From assembly GCF_041146395.1 (NCBI RefSeq), contig NC_090989.1, forward strand, positions 53,408,501 to 53,472,500: a DNA stretch of 64,000 nucleotides. Reading direction: 5' to 3'. Positions 1 through 9,877 of this stretch are shown here, piece by piece. The translations under genes and the position numbers were made by a program. How positions within the stretch are numbered: the stretch's first letter is position 1; each line of letters opens with the position of its first letter. Source of the DNA: Eulemur rufifrons. Its lineage: Eukaryota > Chordata > Mammalia > Primates > Lemuridae. The notes beneath the pieces are model-generated. The model did not search any database, was not told the origin of the DNA, and saw nothing but the letters and a program-made list of their open reading frames with translations.

Positions 1-460
1 TTTGTTTAGTGGCAGAATAATGTGATTAGAGTTCCAGGTCCTTTTTCTCTTTCTGCTTCACCATCCTTACAGTTTTGTCTCAGTGATCACAAGATGGTTG
101 AACTCCATGGATACAAGATAGCTGCCACAACTCCAGACATCACATCCTCACACCAACAGCCCAAGCTAGAAGGGTCATGGACAATTTTGAGTCTCTAGTT
201 ATAGGAAGGCCCTCTCTTTCTCAGAAGGCCCAAGCAGTGTTCTGCTATGTTGTCTTGGCCTGATTTGGGCCACCTGCTACCTCACACAACTCTATGCAAA
301 GGGGGCTAGGAAAGAAAATATTTGGTCAAGAGAAGCAGGAGCTCCATTTTTGGTTTAGGTAATAATTTATCCTTCAGTACTGGCACAATACTGCCCTGAA
401 TGAAATCAGGATTCTGTTAACGTCGAGAAAGGGGAAACTGGCCACTAAGTGGACAACTAA
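1..460. repeat. Left edge: old unclassified dispersed repeat
   Basis: No gene. The stretch around 90-330 (ACAAGATAGCTGCCACAACTCC and following) resembles 52320-52520 (ACAAGACGGCTGCTGCAGCT and following), so it is likely a degraded dispersed mammalian repeat of the 'aagatggctgc...agctccagg' type. I cannot name the family with certainty. Confidence 0.35.
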
Positions 461-463
461 CTA

Positions 464-644
464 CAGGATGTCCCAAAAGTTGCCATACATAGGGAAAATG
501 AGAAATTGTAGCTAATTATAAGTACATAATATAATTATAACTATAATTATAATGTCAGCTGATTAGGTACAAAAAATGTATCTTGATTCACAAAATATTT
601 ATTTTACAAATTTTCCTTTGTATGGAGACTTTTGGGACACCCTG
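464..644. mobile_element. Mariner-type MITE with TA target duplication
   Basis: The two ends are inverted repeats: CAGGATGTCCCAAAAGTTGC at the left and, read on the other strand, CAGGGTGTCCCAAAAGTCTC at the right, both continuing CCATACA. They are flanked by TA on each side (462-463 and 645-646). At 181 bp and AT-rich inside, it is too short to encode a transposase. Terminal structure and TA target fit Tc1/mariner. The internal palindromic AATTATAA repeats could form a hairpin. Confidence 0.8.
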
Positions 645-929
645 TATATCAGCCAGAGCTACAAAATCTGCTTCTGCTTCTGCTATTGCTAACCTCTCTG
701 ACCTCCATCTCCACCCTCTGGCTCTATTTTTTTAGAGGTGCTCTCTGATAAACTGCTATTTTTCCTATAGACACCTTGAGAATGGGACCCAGGGAGCCCC
801 CGTCAAAACAATGTCTATTCTTCAATGACCGGGATTGAGGTAAGGGAAGAGGAATAGAGAGCAAAAGAGGGAGCTCGCTCGGACTCAGAGCTGGACTTGC
901 TAGTAGACAACTTGTTCATTATCGCTCCT

Positions 930-1440
930 GCATGGGCCAGCACTATTCTAAACACTGGAGATTCAATGACGTGCAAATTAGACAAGGTTTTATCTTTCAT
1001 GGATCATGTGTTCCAATGTAGGAGATAGTTAACACATTAATAAACAGATAAATATATATTATGAAGTCAAGACTAAGATGCATTATGAAAAAAATGACAG
1101 GCTAAGAGATAGAGAGTGATAAGAAGGCGTCCTCAAAAAATATTGAGGGATGACCTTGTATGTGGTTGTGTGCAGCTACCTGGGAGACCCGGAGTAGGAA
1201 GGCCTTGGAGTGGGAGGGTGGCTACAACTTAGAGGACACCAAGAATGCAGATGTGGCCTGGGTGAAGCGAGCAAGGATCAGAAATGAGGTCAGTGATACG
1301 GCCAGTGATCAGAGGATGCAAGATTTTATTGGCCTTGGGATTTTATTTTTCATGTAATGGAAGTCACTAGAGTATTTGGACAGGAAAGTGACACACGGTT
1401 TGCTTCATATTTTAAAAGGCTTACTCGGTTGATGTAAATA
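930..1440 (-). repeat. L2 3' region, antisense
   Basis: Reads as the reverse of the L2 3' end: 'ccagcactattctaaacactggagattcaatgac', 'ttccaatgtaggagatag' and 'aataaacagataaat' in order, then the upstream L2 sequence with 'gaggtcagtgatac' and 'ttaaaaggcttactc'. Diverged. Confidence 0.65.
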
Positions 1441-2110
1441 GGAGTATTGAATTATCATTACAATGGCTAATAGTATTCATCTGAATAGAATGTTTATGAC
1501 AAATTTTGATAAATAATTAATAAACACAAACAATATGTTATGGAAATGTATTTCTTAAATGAGAGAAATGGGGCTTTCCCTCTCCCCAAGTATTTCATAT
1601 CCCCATAGACAAATAACTATATTTCACTAGTGTGAGATAAAGTTTAGAACCAACTATATTCCTAATTTTTCTTTAGTTCTCAGCTTTGAGATATCTACTT
1701 CTTATAATTAAGTATCTAGAAAGGGAAAATTTTTATTGTAGCAATGTCATTCTACTTGTTTGAATTTGTTTTATTTGTCAAAAATCACACCACAGTTTAT
1801 TATTAAAAATTGTATTTGATGGTCTATCAGTTGACAGCTGACACTTACATCATCCTTCCATAATATGAAAGCCAAAAACTAGAAGCCTCCCAACTTGTAA
1901 AAAAACTGGTTACCCGGGGGCTGGATCATTCACATACTCAAATTGGCGCTGGTACTTTTAATTGTTCCTTGGTTTGACATTGTGAAGATTTGTATGCCCT
2001 AGGACTCTGAACTGTGGTTAAGAGTGAATGACAGTTGAGGGCTGTGGGAGGAAGGCAATGGTGAAAGAAATCCCTTTGGTCAAAGCACATCTCAGGCACT
2101 TAAGTTTAGG
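1441..2110. other. Intergenic sequence, nothing assigned
   Basis: AT-rich single-copy-looking sequence. I see no open reading frame of note, RNA gene or recognisable repeat. Confidence 0.4.
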
Positions 2111-2139
2111 CAAGGGTACATAGACAAGCTAAAAATCTA

Positions 2140-2330
2140 GAAATTGATTCTTTTCAAACTATTCTTGCCTGCCTATACCTTGAAAAGTCTTCCTGCACAC
2201 AGCTTGAAGCCTGCTATTCTAGCTGGTGAGCTACGTAAGGGCACGCTAGTTCATGTTTCTGTACCTCATGCCAAGCAATATGTCTGGCACAAAGTGATCT
2301 TTTTGGTGAATAATGAAGGAACAGGGTGGA
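2140..2330 (+). repeat. Possible L2 3' end fragment
   Basis: The order of short motifs (AAGGGCACGCTAG, CTGTACCTCATGCCAAGCA, GTCTGGCACAAAGTG, TGGTGAATAATGA) follows an L2 3' end in sense orientation. The match is weak. Confidence 0.4.
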
Positions 2331-2549
2331 GGATGGAGTGTCAGTCTGTTTTTCCCATTTTTCCCATCTCTTTCATAGCTGCCCATCCCACATGCCACAT
2401 TGAGATGTAGTCATTGGGGTTCACTGGGGTTTTCATTTTCTGTCTCAGAGGAGTCCCAAGCGAGGGGCAATAACACCAAAGACAAACACAGAAAGGTGCA
2501 ATGTTTGCCTGTATTACCCAAGAAGCGGGGTTGAAACAAATGAAGGGGA

Positions 2550-2555
2550 TATATT
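2550..2555 (-). terminator. RETNLB: Possible variant poly(A) signal for RETNLB
   Basis: No AATAAA or ATTAAA appears on the minus strand in the roughly 160 bases below the stop codon. The best candidate is AATATA at 2555-2550, about 90 bases past the stop. A weak variant signal is possible; the real 3' end could lie further down. Confidence 0.25.
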
Positions 2556-2645
2556 GAGTCAGGTTTCCTGGTTGGGATCATGTTTCATTACTGTCATGAT
2601 CACAAAATTAGCTTCTCAGCCTCCTAGTTCTCAGCCTCCTCCCTC

Positions 2646-4013
2646 TCAGGCCAGGTGGCAGCAGCGGGCAGTGGTCCAGTCCACCACACTGCACTGGCAG
2701 TGACACGTCTTTTCATTCCGGATGTCCCATGAACCACAGGCATAGCCACAAGCACAGCCGGTGACAGACATCCCTGCATGGGCACGAGAGACATAGACCT
2801 CAGAGCCTTTGAAGTTTGAGAGGAGGGAGGTCCACCCACAATCTTCTTTCATCCCTGTGCAGCCCAGGGGTAGATCTAGGTTGTGTGGGTCCTAAAGCTA
2901 ATTCAGTTTTTAGAGCCCGTTTCAAGAAAAGACAAACAAAAATCACTAGACAAATGTGCAGGGGCCACCGAGGAAGCCCAGGCAAGTGAGGAACTTGGGA
3001 GTTCCAGTTTCCTTCGAGACATGATAACTTCCCCTCTGCACTGGCCCCTGCCCAGCCCGGCAAGAGGGTAGATTGGGAAGGAGAGATGAAGGGTGTGACC
3101 CTGACAGGGAAAGTGAGGAGAGGAAGGGCTGGCATATGGGGGCTTGAAGAGAAGGAGCGAAGAAAGAGGCAGAAACCCAGGATCTGTCAGGAGCACCCTT
3201 CAGGGAAATGCCAGTGGGCCAGGGATCTCTGACCCTGCAGGATACAAACTTGAGATGGGGACGGTGCAGGAGTTGGGAGGTGGATGCGGGAGGACACACA
3301 GCATCTTACCTGCCATTCCTCCTTGGGGAGTCACTCACCTTCAGGGCAGGAGGACAGTTTGCCTGAGTTTGTGATACTGGTGCACACGAGCTTCTTTGCC
3401 GCGGCAGAGGGATTACACTCTGTGTAGGAGAGAAGAAGCGGGGATCGCCATGATTGGTCCCTCCCATCCCCTTCCAAATCCTCTTCTACCTCTCAGGTGC
3501 CACCGTGTCCACAGTCAGGCTACTCACGAGCCTTCAAGGCTTTGTTTCCTCATGTGTAAAGGAAAAGTAATAGTTGCACTTACCTCATAAAGTGGTGGTG
3601 AGAATTTATATGAATCAATTTATGTAAAGCTATGTCTTATAGCTGAGCATTCATCAGTTACAGCCACCATGCTCCCCCACCTCCTCCTCCTCTTCGGGGA
3701 AACCTGAGCTTGTAGCCAAGAGTCTACACAGGGGCAGGGTAGTATAGAAAGCCCTGGGCAAGAAGATAGGGCTTCAGTAGACCGACCAGAGGTTGGGATG
3801 GTGAGATGGGATAGAGTCAAAGTTATTTTGAGAGCAGGAGGCATGAGTAAGGGGGAACCTCCCCCATCCCCACCCCAGTCAGTTACCTAGACCGTCGAGA
3901 ACGTCCTTGATCTTTTTTTCCACAATGGCGTCTAAGGAACACTGAGTACTCCCTGGGACAACCAGCTGGAGAAGGGGGATGAGGATGAGAAGAAGGGAAG
4001 CGCTAGGCTTCAT
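2646..4013 (-). CDS. RETNLB: Resistin-like beta (RELM-beta), three coding exons, intact
   Basis: Coding exons on the minus strand are 4013-3887, 3419-3339 and 2773-2646 (stop 2648-2646). Both introns use GT...AG and split a codon after its first base, so the 127, 81 and 128 nt pieces join in frame to 111 residues, the length I recall for human RETNLB. Residues 1-23 are a hydrophobic signal peptide ([15 protein letters not shown] start), followed by Cys25, the family's inter-trimer disulfide cysteine. A short helical segment (KKIKDVL) follows. The C-terminal domain has C55-X11-C67-X8-C76-X-C78-X3-C82-X10-C93-X-C95-X-C97-X9-C107-C108, the complete resistin/FIZZ signature, with [12 protein letters not shown] and [14 protein letters not shown] motifs. 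The PGSTQCSLD and [11 protein letters not shown] segments favour RETNLB over RETN. Family knowledge: a secreted gut goblet-cell hormone-like and antimicrobial protein that forms disulfide-linked multimers. Oddity: residue 44 is Cys where human has Tyr, giving 12 rather than 11 mature cysteines. Start chosen at 4013 because an upstream in-frame ATG at 4115 lies before a splice acceptor. Confidence 0.95.
2774..3338 (-). other. RETNLB: RETNLB intron between coding exons 2 and 3
   Basis: A 565-bp intron in phase 1 with donor GAAG|GTGAGTGA at 3339/3338 and acceptor CATGCAG|GGATG at 2774/2773. It is moderately GC-rich, which leaves several overlapping open frames on both strands; none has a family signature. 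I see no clear repeat in it. Confidence 0.88.
3420..3886 (-). other. RETNLB: RETNLB intron between coding exons 1 and 2
   Basis: A 467-bp intron in phase 1. The donor is CTAG|GTAACT at 3887/3886 and the acceptor is CACAG|AG at 3420/3419. The next AG, two bases downstream, would create an immediate in-frame stop, which fixes the acceptor. It contains a MIR fragment at about 3515-3645. Confidence 0.88.
3515..3645 (+). repeat. MIR SINE fragment
   Basis: Has the MIR core 'tttcctcatgtgtaaagg' followed by 'acttacctcataaagtggtggtgag' with a trailing 'atgtaaagct'. It lies in a RETNLB intron. Confidence 0.7.
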
Positions 4014-4190
4014 CCCGTAGAGAGTCAGTGTCCTGGGCCTGGGAGGAGAGGTGGAGAGAAGCTGAGATCCCTGAGCTCCGTGTGGCTGTGGGGGAAAGAA
4101 GACAGCATGGCACAACAGCAGCGTCAGGACTGGATTATTTTAAGTAGTTTGTAAAGGCACGAAGAGTTGCTGCAGAGCAGACTCACTCAC

Positions 4191-4213
4191 CAAGATGTTC
4201 AGAAAAGGTCTGG
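4191..4213 (-). other. RETNLB: Predicted non-coding first exon of RETNLB
   Basis: A consensus donor (CTTG|GTGAGTGAG) lies at 4191/4190. A transcription start would be expected about 30 bp below the TATA-like box at 4244-4237, so the exon would be roughly 4213-4191. It would splice to a strong acceptor with a long pyrimidine tract at 4039, giving a second exon 4038-3887 with 25 nt of 5' UTR before the ATG. A second strong acceptor (TTCTTTCCCCCACAG) lies about 40 bp further upstream at about 4082. The exon is inferred, not proven; resistin-family genes commonly have a short untranslated first exon. Confidence 0.5.
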
Positions 4214-4236
4214 AAGGACTGGCCAGGCAAGGGTGT

Positions 4237-4297
4237 TTTAATACGCCAGGTATCGACCTGGGCACCCTTAACACACGAGCACGCACACACAAATAAA
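4237..4297 (-). promoter_or_regulatory. RETNLB: Candidate RETNLB core promoter
   Basis: A TATTAAAA box (minus strand, 4244-4237) sits about 30 bp upstream of the predicted start. About 50 bp further upstream, 4297-4291 reads TTTATTT on the minus strand, compatible with a caudal-type (CDX) site. Intestinal RELM-beta is known to depend on CDX2 in rodents, so the site is plausible, but a seven-base match is weak by itself. Confidence 0.4.
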
Positions 4298-4299
4298 CA

Positions 4300-5360
4300 C
4301 ACCCCTGGCTCATTTCATAGGCCTGTGCCAGCTGGGGTGTGATACATCTCTGTGATAAACTTCAGAGTGCTCTGGATCTCTGCCAAACGGGGTCCTCCTG
4401 CCTCTCTGTTCTTCCCGCTCCTTTCTTCTTGGCAACGTGCCAAGGCCAGCACCTGGGCCTCCTGCGTCCTGCCCCACATCTAGGCCCCTTATCTGATCCT
4501 TCATCAGGAAGGGATTAGTTTGTGGTCTGCTGAGTGAGGGACCTACTTGTCACCTGTTCAGATGCCTTTTTATTGTTCCTGGCTAAGCCCATGTGTGGGA
4601 GAGTCACAGAAAGTCTTACTAAACCTGGCTCAAAAACAAGGAAGTTTTACTGTTTACTCCACTAGAAGCATGGTGTGGGACTTCAGAGTTCTTTTGAGGG
4701 CTCAACAGGATTTTGGTTAGCCTGATCTTTTTCTCTTTTTCCACCATCCTCAGCTAATCTTGTGACTTTGTGTCCCCATGGTCGCAATTTGACAGGTACC
4801 ATAGCCTCAGCCCAGACCCTGAGCAGAAAGGAAGGATTGTGGCAAGGCCATTCTCTCTGAGGGCTTTGCCTTTCCATTTGGGAAGCAGGATTTTTCCCTA
4901 GAAGCTCAAGAAAATTTCCCCTTACATTTCATTGTTAGTTCTGGGTCACAGGACCTCCATTTCCACCATGTGTGGCTGGGAAAGCAAGTTGGACTCCACA
5001 ATCCCTTCTCTAAGACCTCTGGGCCCAGCTGTGTTTTAGAACTCCAGATGTTTCAGATTTTGGAAAGTGCAAATTCTGTATATTATGTTATATTAATATC
5101 ACCAAGATGTAGGTCAGCACTCCGTAATCAAACACATTAATACGTCTGCCGCAAAATGTATGAATATTAACGTGGGGTAAATAAAGACCATAAGGAGCCT
5201 CACACCAGGCTGTACCCATTGTTTCTGTCAGATGAATTAGCCTCAGATTTAGGGAAAACATTTTGGGCTTTCAGAGCCTTTTGGATTTTGGAATAGTGCA
5301 TAAGGGATTGAGGACTCATATATGGCCAGAGAGGCAGGAGTGCTGCGATTCATTGTCCAG
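4300..5360. other. Upstream flank of RETNLB, nothing assigned
   Basis: No gene or confident repeat. It is the proximal 5' flank of RETNLB and so may hold enhancer or promoter sites, but nothing can be pinned from sequence alone. The segment 5050-5300 has a degraded look and may be an old repeat. Confidence 0.4.
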
Positions 5361-5669
5361 GACGGGGCTCACGGCCACTGCAAATGAATCAGGTTGAAAG
5401 CAGACCAAGACAAAGAAGCAGAGCATGGCTGTTGGGTGACCATGACAGGGTGGTCAGAGCTGGAGAAACCTGGCTCTCCCTCTGTGACCAGCCTTTCTGC
5501 CCCCTTTCCTTGAGATGCCCTCCAATGAACAGCTATTTTTTCTACATATCTCTCTTGGGCCACTTTGAGAATAGAGCACAAGGGATGCCAGCAAAATGGG
5601 AAGGATGCTTTCTCAATAGAGCACAAGAAAGAGCACAGACTTGGGTTTGTTATGGAAGTCAGGTCGATT

Positions 5670-6310
5670 AATTCATTTGTTAATTCAATGATTATTTGTA
5701 GAATTTCTCTGTACCAAGACTAGCTCTGGAGACTCAGTGATGGGCAATGTAGACACGATCCTTGCCCTCTTGTTACTACATTCCAATGAGGGAGATAAAT
5801 ACACACAGTAAACAAATAACTATGTAATATGTCTAGTACTGAAAAATGCCCTAAAGAAAATAAATTAGGGCAAGGCAATAGAGCGTACCACTGTGCTAGT
5901 GCACGTAATTCAGTGTGTTCAGGGAAGGTATCTCAGGAAGGTACAACGACCTGAAGAAGAGAGGGGGTGAGCTTAGAAAGATCTGGGACACATGGTCCAG
6001 GCCAAGGAGAAAACAAATATGAAGAGCCTATGGCAAGGAGATGGCTGGTGTGTTGAAGGGAGCCGCAGCAATGGCAGTGTGGCCAGAATGGAGTGAAGTG
6101 AGTAAGAGGCAGAGAAGCCAGAAGAGGTCAGAGATACAACCAGGGCCTGGTTACTTACAGCTTGTAAACCAATGTAAGGGATTTGGGTTTCACTGTAAAT
6201 TTAACAGGAAATTATTGGAGTGTTATGTTCAGGGAAGTGACATGAGATGATTTATGTTTTATGAAGCTTACTATGGCACTATGGAAGAGACTGTGGAGAA
6301 AACCAGGTAA
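5670..6310 (-). repeat. L2 3' region, antisense
   Basis: Reads as reverse L2: 'ttaattcaatgattatttg', 'attccaatgagggagataaa', 'agtaaacaaataac', 'ctcaggaaggtacaacgacctgaag', then 'gggtttcactgtaaattt' and 'gggaagtgacatgagatgatt'. Better preserved and longer than the copy at 930-1440. Confidence 0.8.
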
Positions 6311-6723
6311 GCAGGGAGATCAGGGCGAGGGCTTCTACAGAGCTCTAGGTCTCCGATGGCGGTTGGGGAAGGAGTGAGAATTGGATGGATTGGGGCTACT
6401 TATAGAAGGTGGAGCCTCTGTAGGGGTTACGGATGGATGCTGGGTATAGGAGAAAGAGAGAAGTGTGAGATCCAGGTTTTTGTTCTGAACAATTTTTTGA
6501 AGAGTGATGCTATTTATTGAAATGGGGTTCCCAGGGAAAAGAGTTGATACGATAGGAACATGAAATCATTTTTGATCATGGTCAATTTAATATGCCTGTT
6601 AGACATCTAGGGGGAGCTGTGGCATAGAGTTAGGTATGCACGTCTAGGGTTCAGAGATACAAATTTGAGAGTAACTAGTACACAGTTGCATCTACGAACA
6701 GAGATACTATAATAGGAAAAGAG

Positions 6724-6725
<2 letters not shown>

Positions 6726-6754
<29 letters not shown>
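6726..6754. repeat. (AC)n microsatellite
   Basis: Uninterrupted AC dinucleotide run of about 14 units. Confidence 0.97.
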
Positions 6755-6759
6755 TTCAG

Positions 6760-9700
6760 TGAATCATGTAAAGAAAACTATAGACTGGGAAGTGGATGAC
6801 CAGAAGAACACAGATTTGGAATATGAATTAAATTGTATTAACTAATCAGTTTGTTGGGAACAGGAAGGAAAGAGAAGATAACAGGAACACATGATAGTGC
6901 TCTTGGGTTAAAATAAGCCTGGACAACAGGGATGGTGACCATCACCTATGGAGAACCTCTTGCAGTCAGTGGCATGTCTAGCATATTTGTTACCCAGGGG
7001 GATCACATTTTAACACTCTTGTCCTTTTTATAACAAAATGATTTTTAGTAATAGTTATATAATGATTAGTAATAATCATTATTCTTGATTCAGTCTCTGA
7101 TTTTCAAACAAAAAATTAGCTATCAAAAAACTCAAATTTTAAAGATATTGCTTAAATTCAGTACAATATTTTACATGTAAACTAAAATTTTCACTTATCA
7201 AACAAAAATGTCATATTTCACAGTTTGCATTCTATTTCAATTTAAATTTTAAACACAATTAAACACATATAATCATACAGAATGATCAAATTGATCTGTA
7301 ATTCACATTCTATGAATTTGTCTTTACAACCACTGGGCTGTTGTTATTTATTATCTGCTGTTTAAAAGCAGGAATATGAAATAGTGTAGGGATTGGAGAC
7401 AAACTGTGAGAAGCAAACTTGAAGGATTCTGAACTGTTACGATCTTTACAAATGAAGGTGTGTAGCTGAGGCTGAGTATGTAGGAGCCAACTGTATAATT
7501 GGAAGTTCTCTGAGTTATCTTCCATGTAGAATGCAATGTTTATTAAAAGATGAGTAATGAAAATGTGCTAATTTGAAGCTTACGTATATATTGTTAGAAC
7601 TCAACAGTAATCACAACAATTGTTTAGCACTTCGGTTAACAAACAATGTTTTTGGTGAGGAGTTATTTACCATTGATGTTATTTAGTGATAATGAAAATC
7701 ATATTAACTTTTACTCAGCTTTATTATTGCTTTTAAATTCTTGTACCCTGCTTCTTGCCAGCACCTCCACTGTTGGTAGTCTCTGCTTATGGTATAAGGA
7801 CACTGCCTGGGATCAGTCACTGCATCATAGAGCTTCCATCTCAATAATTCTGGAAAATGTTCAGAAAATCCTACACAGAGAGAGTGAAAGAAAGGTTTTT
7901 GTTCCTCCAACATCTGTGCATAAACTGAGTGGTTTTTTAACATTTCTCTTCTCCCTTAGTGCTGCTGTCATCCTAAGAGTGTACTTCTTTTCCAATGACC
8001 TAAATAGGAGTAGCTTTTAAATCTTTCTTATCTCCTTTCCCCATTCAATTCTCCACTGATTATTTTGAGTTTTATTCTATTTTATATACATAAAGTTTGA
8101 AAAGTTGTTAGCATAGGGTTGCAGCTGCAAAAAGGGGGGGATCATAAACCTGGATATGGAAAACTGGGAAAGGTAAAGACAGAGGTGGGGACGGAGCTGA
8201 CGGGGTCATCTGTCCCAGATGAAGCTAAGGCACAGCACCATTTTTCTATGACATCTCTTATAGGTGGGAGTGGAGGTCTTCATTGTGGAATGTAGAACTC
8301 TGACGGTGCATAAGACAATCCATTGGGTTAGAAGAAGTGAATATCAAACCTTCTATTTTTATTTATTTTTTCATTCTTTACCATTTTCTACTTGTGTATG
8401 TTTTATTGTGAACTTACTGTGTTGTTATATGTTTATAGTTTATTAATTACATTTAAATGCAGGCCTATTTTTTTAACTCATGGTTAAAAAAAATATAGAA
8501 ACCAAGAAAAAAATAAATTTCTAGCATGTTTTTGGCTGGAGTTGAGGACTTCTCTGATGAGACATTGAAGTGCTTATTATTTTTGCTATTCAACAGAATC
8601 TTGTTGATTCATATACTTTAGATACTACATAAGATTTCAATCAAATTGATACGAAATATAAAAATGGAGAAGTCAAATTTGTATTCTCATTCAGATGGGA
8701 GATTGACCTACTCCTGAATAGAGATCAGGCATGAGTTCTCTTGGAGACAGAGGAAAATGTTTCTTGGACATGATGTTGGAATCTGCTCAAGAGTTTCTGT
8801 ACCATCAAACAGGGAAATAATCGGGTCTATAAAACTTGACGAGTTGATGCTTTCAGTTAGCTGTGAAACCGTAAAGGATCCTTACTCCTCAAGTTACCAA
8901 CCATGTGTAAGTCTGTCAAAGAAGAAGCTTGCATTCTGGTGGCCAAAAAGAATGCCCCAGAGTGGTTGAGTGGATGGATTTATCCAATGCTGTCACTTTT
9001 TAGAATGTTAGAAAATGTCTAAGAAAGGGAACAATTGTGTTCTTGGCAGTATTTATTGTAAAGTTAGTTGTGGTAAAAGTCGACTAACAGGGTTAGCTTT
9101 GGGATGTGGATGAAGGTGGAGGTGAGAGATAGAAGTTCTGGGTGGAGAAGGATTGCAAGAAGTAACAGTGGGGAAGGGATAATGAGAGAAGAGGGTCTGG
9201 AGAAGGACAGAATAGAGAAGAGGAAGTGAAAAGAAAGAGGGTGAGTGTGGTGGAGGCTGGAGGAGCCACAGGCATGTGGATTTTCCTGGAAGTGAACAGT
9301 ATTTCAGTAAAGCAGTAGGTTTAAAGAGGAAATAGACAAAGTCTGCAGGATTCACCCAGGGATCACCCACCATGGCAGTCATCCTAGCTCAGTGCTCTCT
9401 TTTCCATCAGTTGTTCTGTCTCTCTGCCTCTGTGTGTGGGCTAAGAAGAAGCAATGGAGGATTCCAGGGTTCTGATTTAGGAAGAGGATAGGTCTAGGCA
9501 GAGATTGGCAGGAGGCCCTCTAAGAGAGTACAGATCATGGAAACTGCTCCATGCACAAGAAGAGGGGATAAACAGTAGCAGGCTACCAGAAGGCTTTTTG
9601 GTAGTATCACTTCTGCCATATTCCTGTGAGCGGACACTCAGCCATGCGACTCTCCAATCAGTACTTTTTGAAAGGACCTCTATTTGTCTGTTAGTGAATG

Positions 9701-9840
9701 TTCAGTGGGGTGGTGGGGGGTAGTGTCTACATAACTCAGGCATTTTAGGAGCCACGTGCCCTCCAATTCTCTAAAGTTGTAAGAGGAGAATTGTACTGAT
9801 CAGGGGAAAATTAGGAGACCAGAAAAAAACATATGTATAT
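6760..9840. other. Intergenic sequence, mostly unassigned
   Basis: AT-rich at 6990-7320. A purine-rich stretch at about 9095-9260 (repeated GAGA, GGAAG and GAAGAGG) produces spurious open frames on the opposite strand. The 79-residue minus-strand frame at 7943-7704 is discussed as a weak finding. No gene is supported. Confidence 0.45.
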
Positions 9841-9842
9841 AT

Positions 9843-9846
<4 letters not shown>

Positions 9847-9873
<27 letters not shown>
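9847..9873. repeat. (CA)n microsatellite
   Basis: Uninterrupted CA run preceded by an AT-rich ATGTATATATACAT tract, at the edge of a Tigger-type element. Confidence 0.96.
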
Positions 9874-9877
9874 TATG

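Noticed and set aside
2800..3299. Overlapping open frames on both strands between 2.8 and 3.3 kb
   Set aside because: They lie in a RETNLB intron of moderate GC content; only the short spliced exons show resistin-family cysteines.
4013..4115. Upstream in-frame ATG extending RETNLB by 34 residues
   Set aside because: A strong splice acceptor with pyrimidine tract lies between it and the chosen start, and the extension would disrupt the signal peptide.
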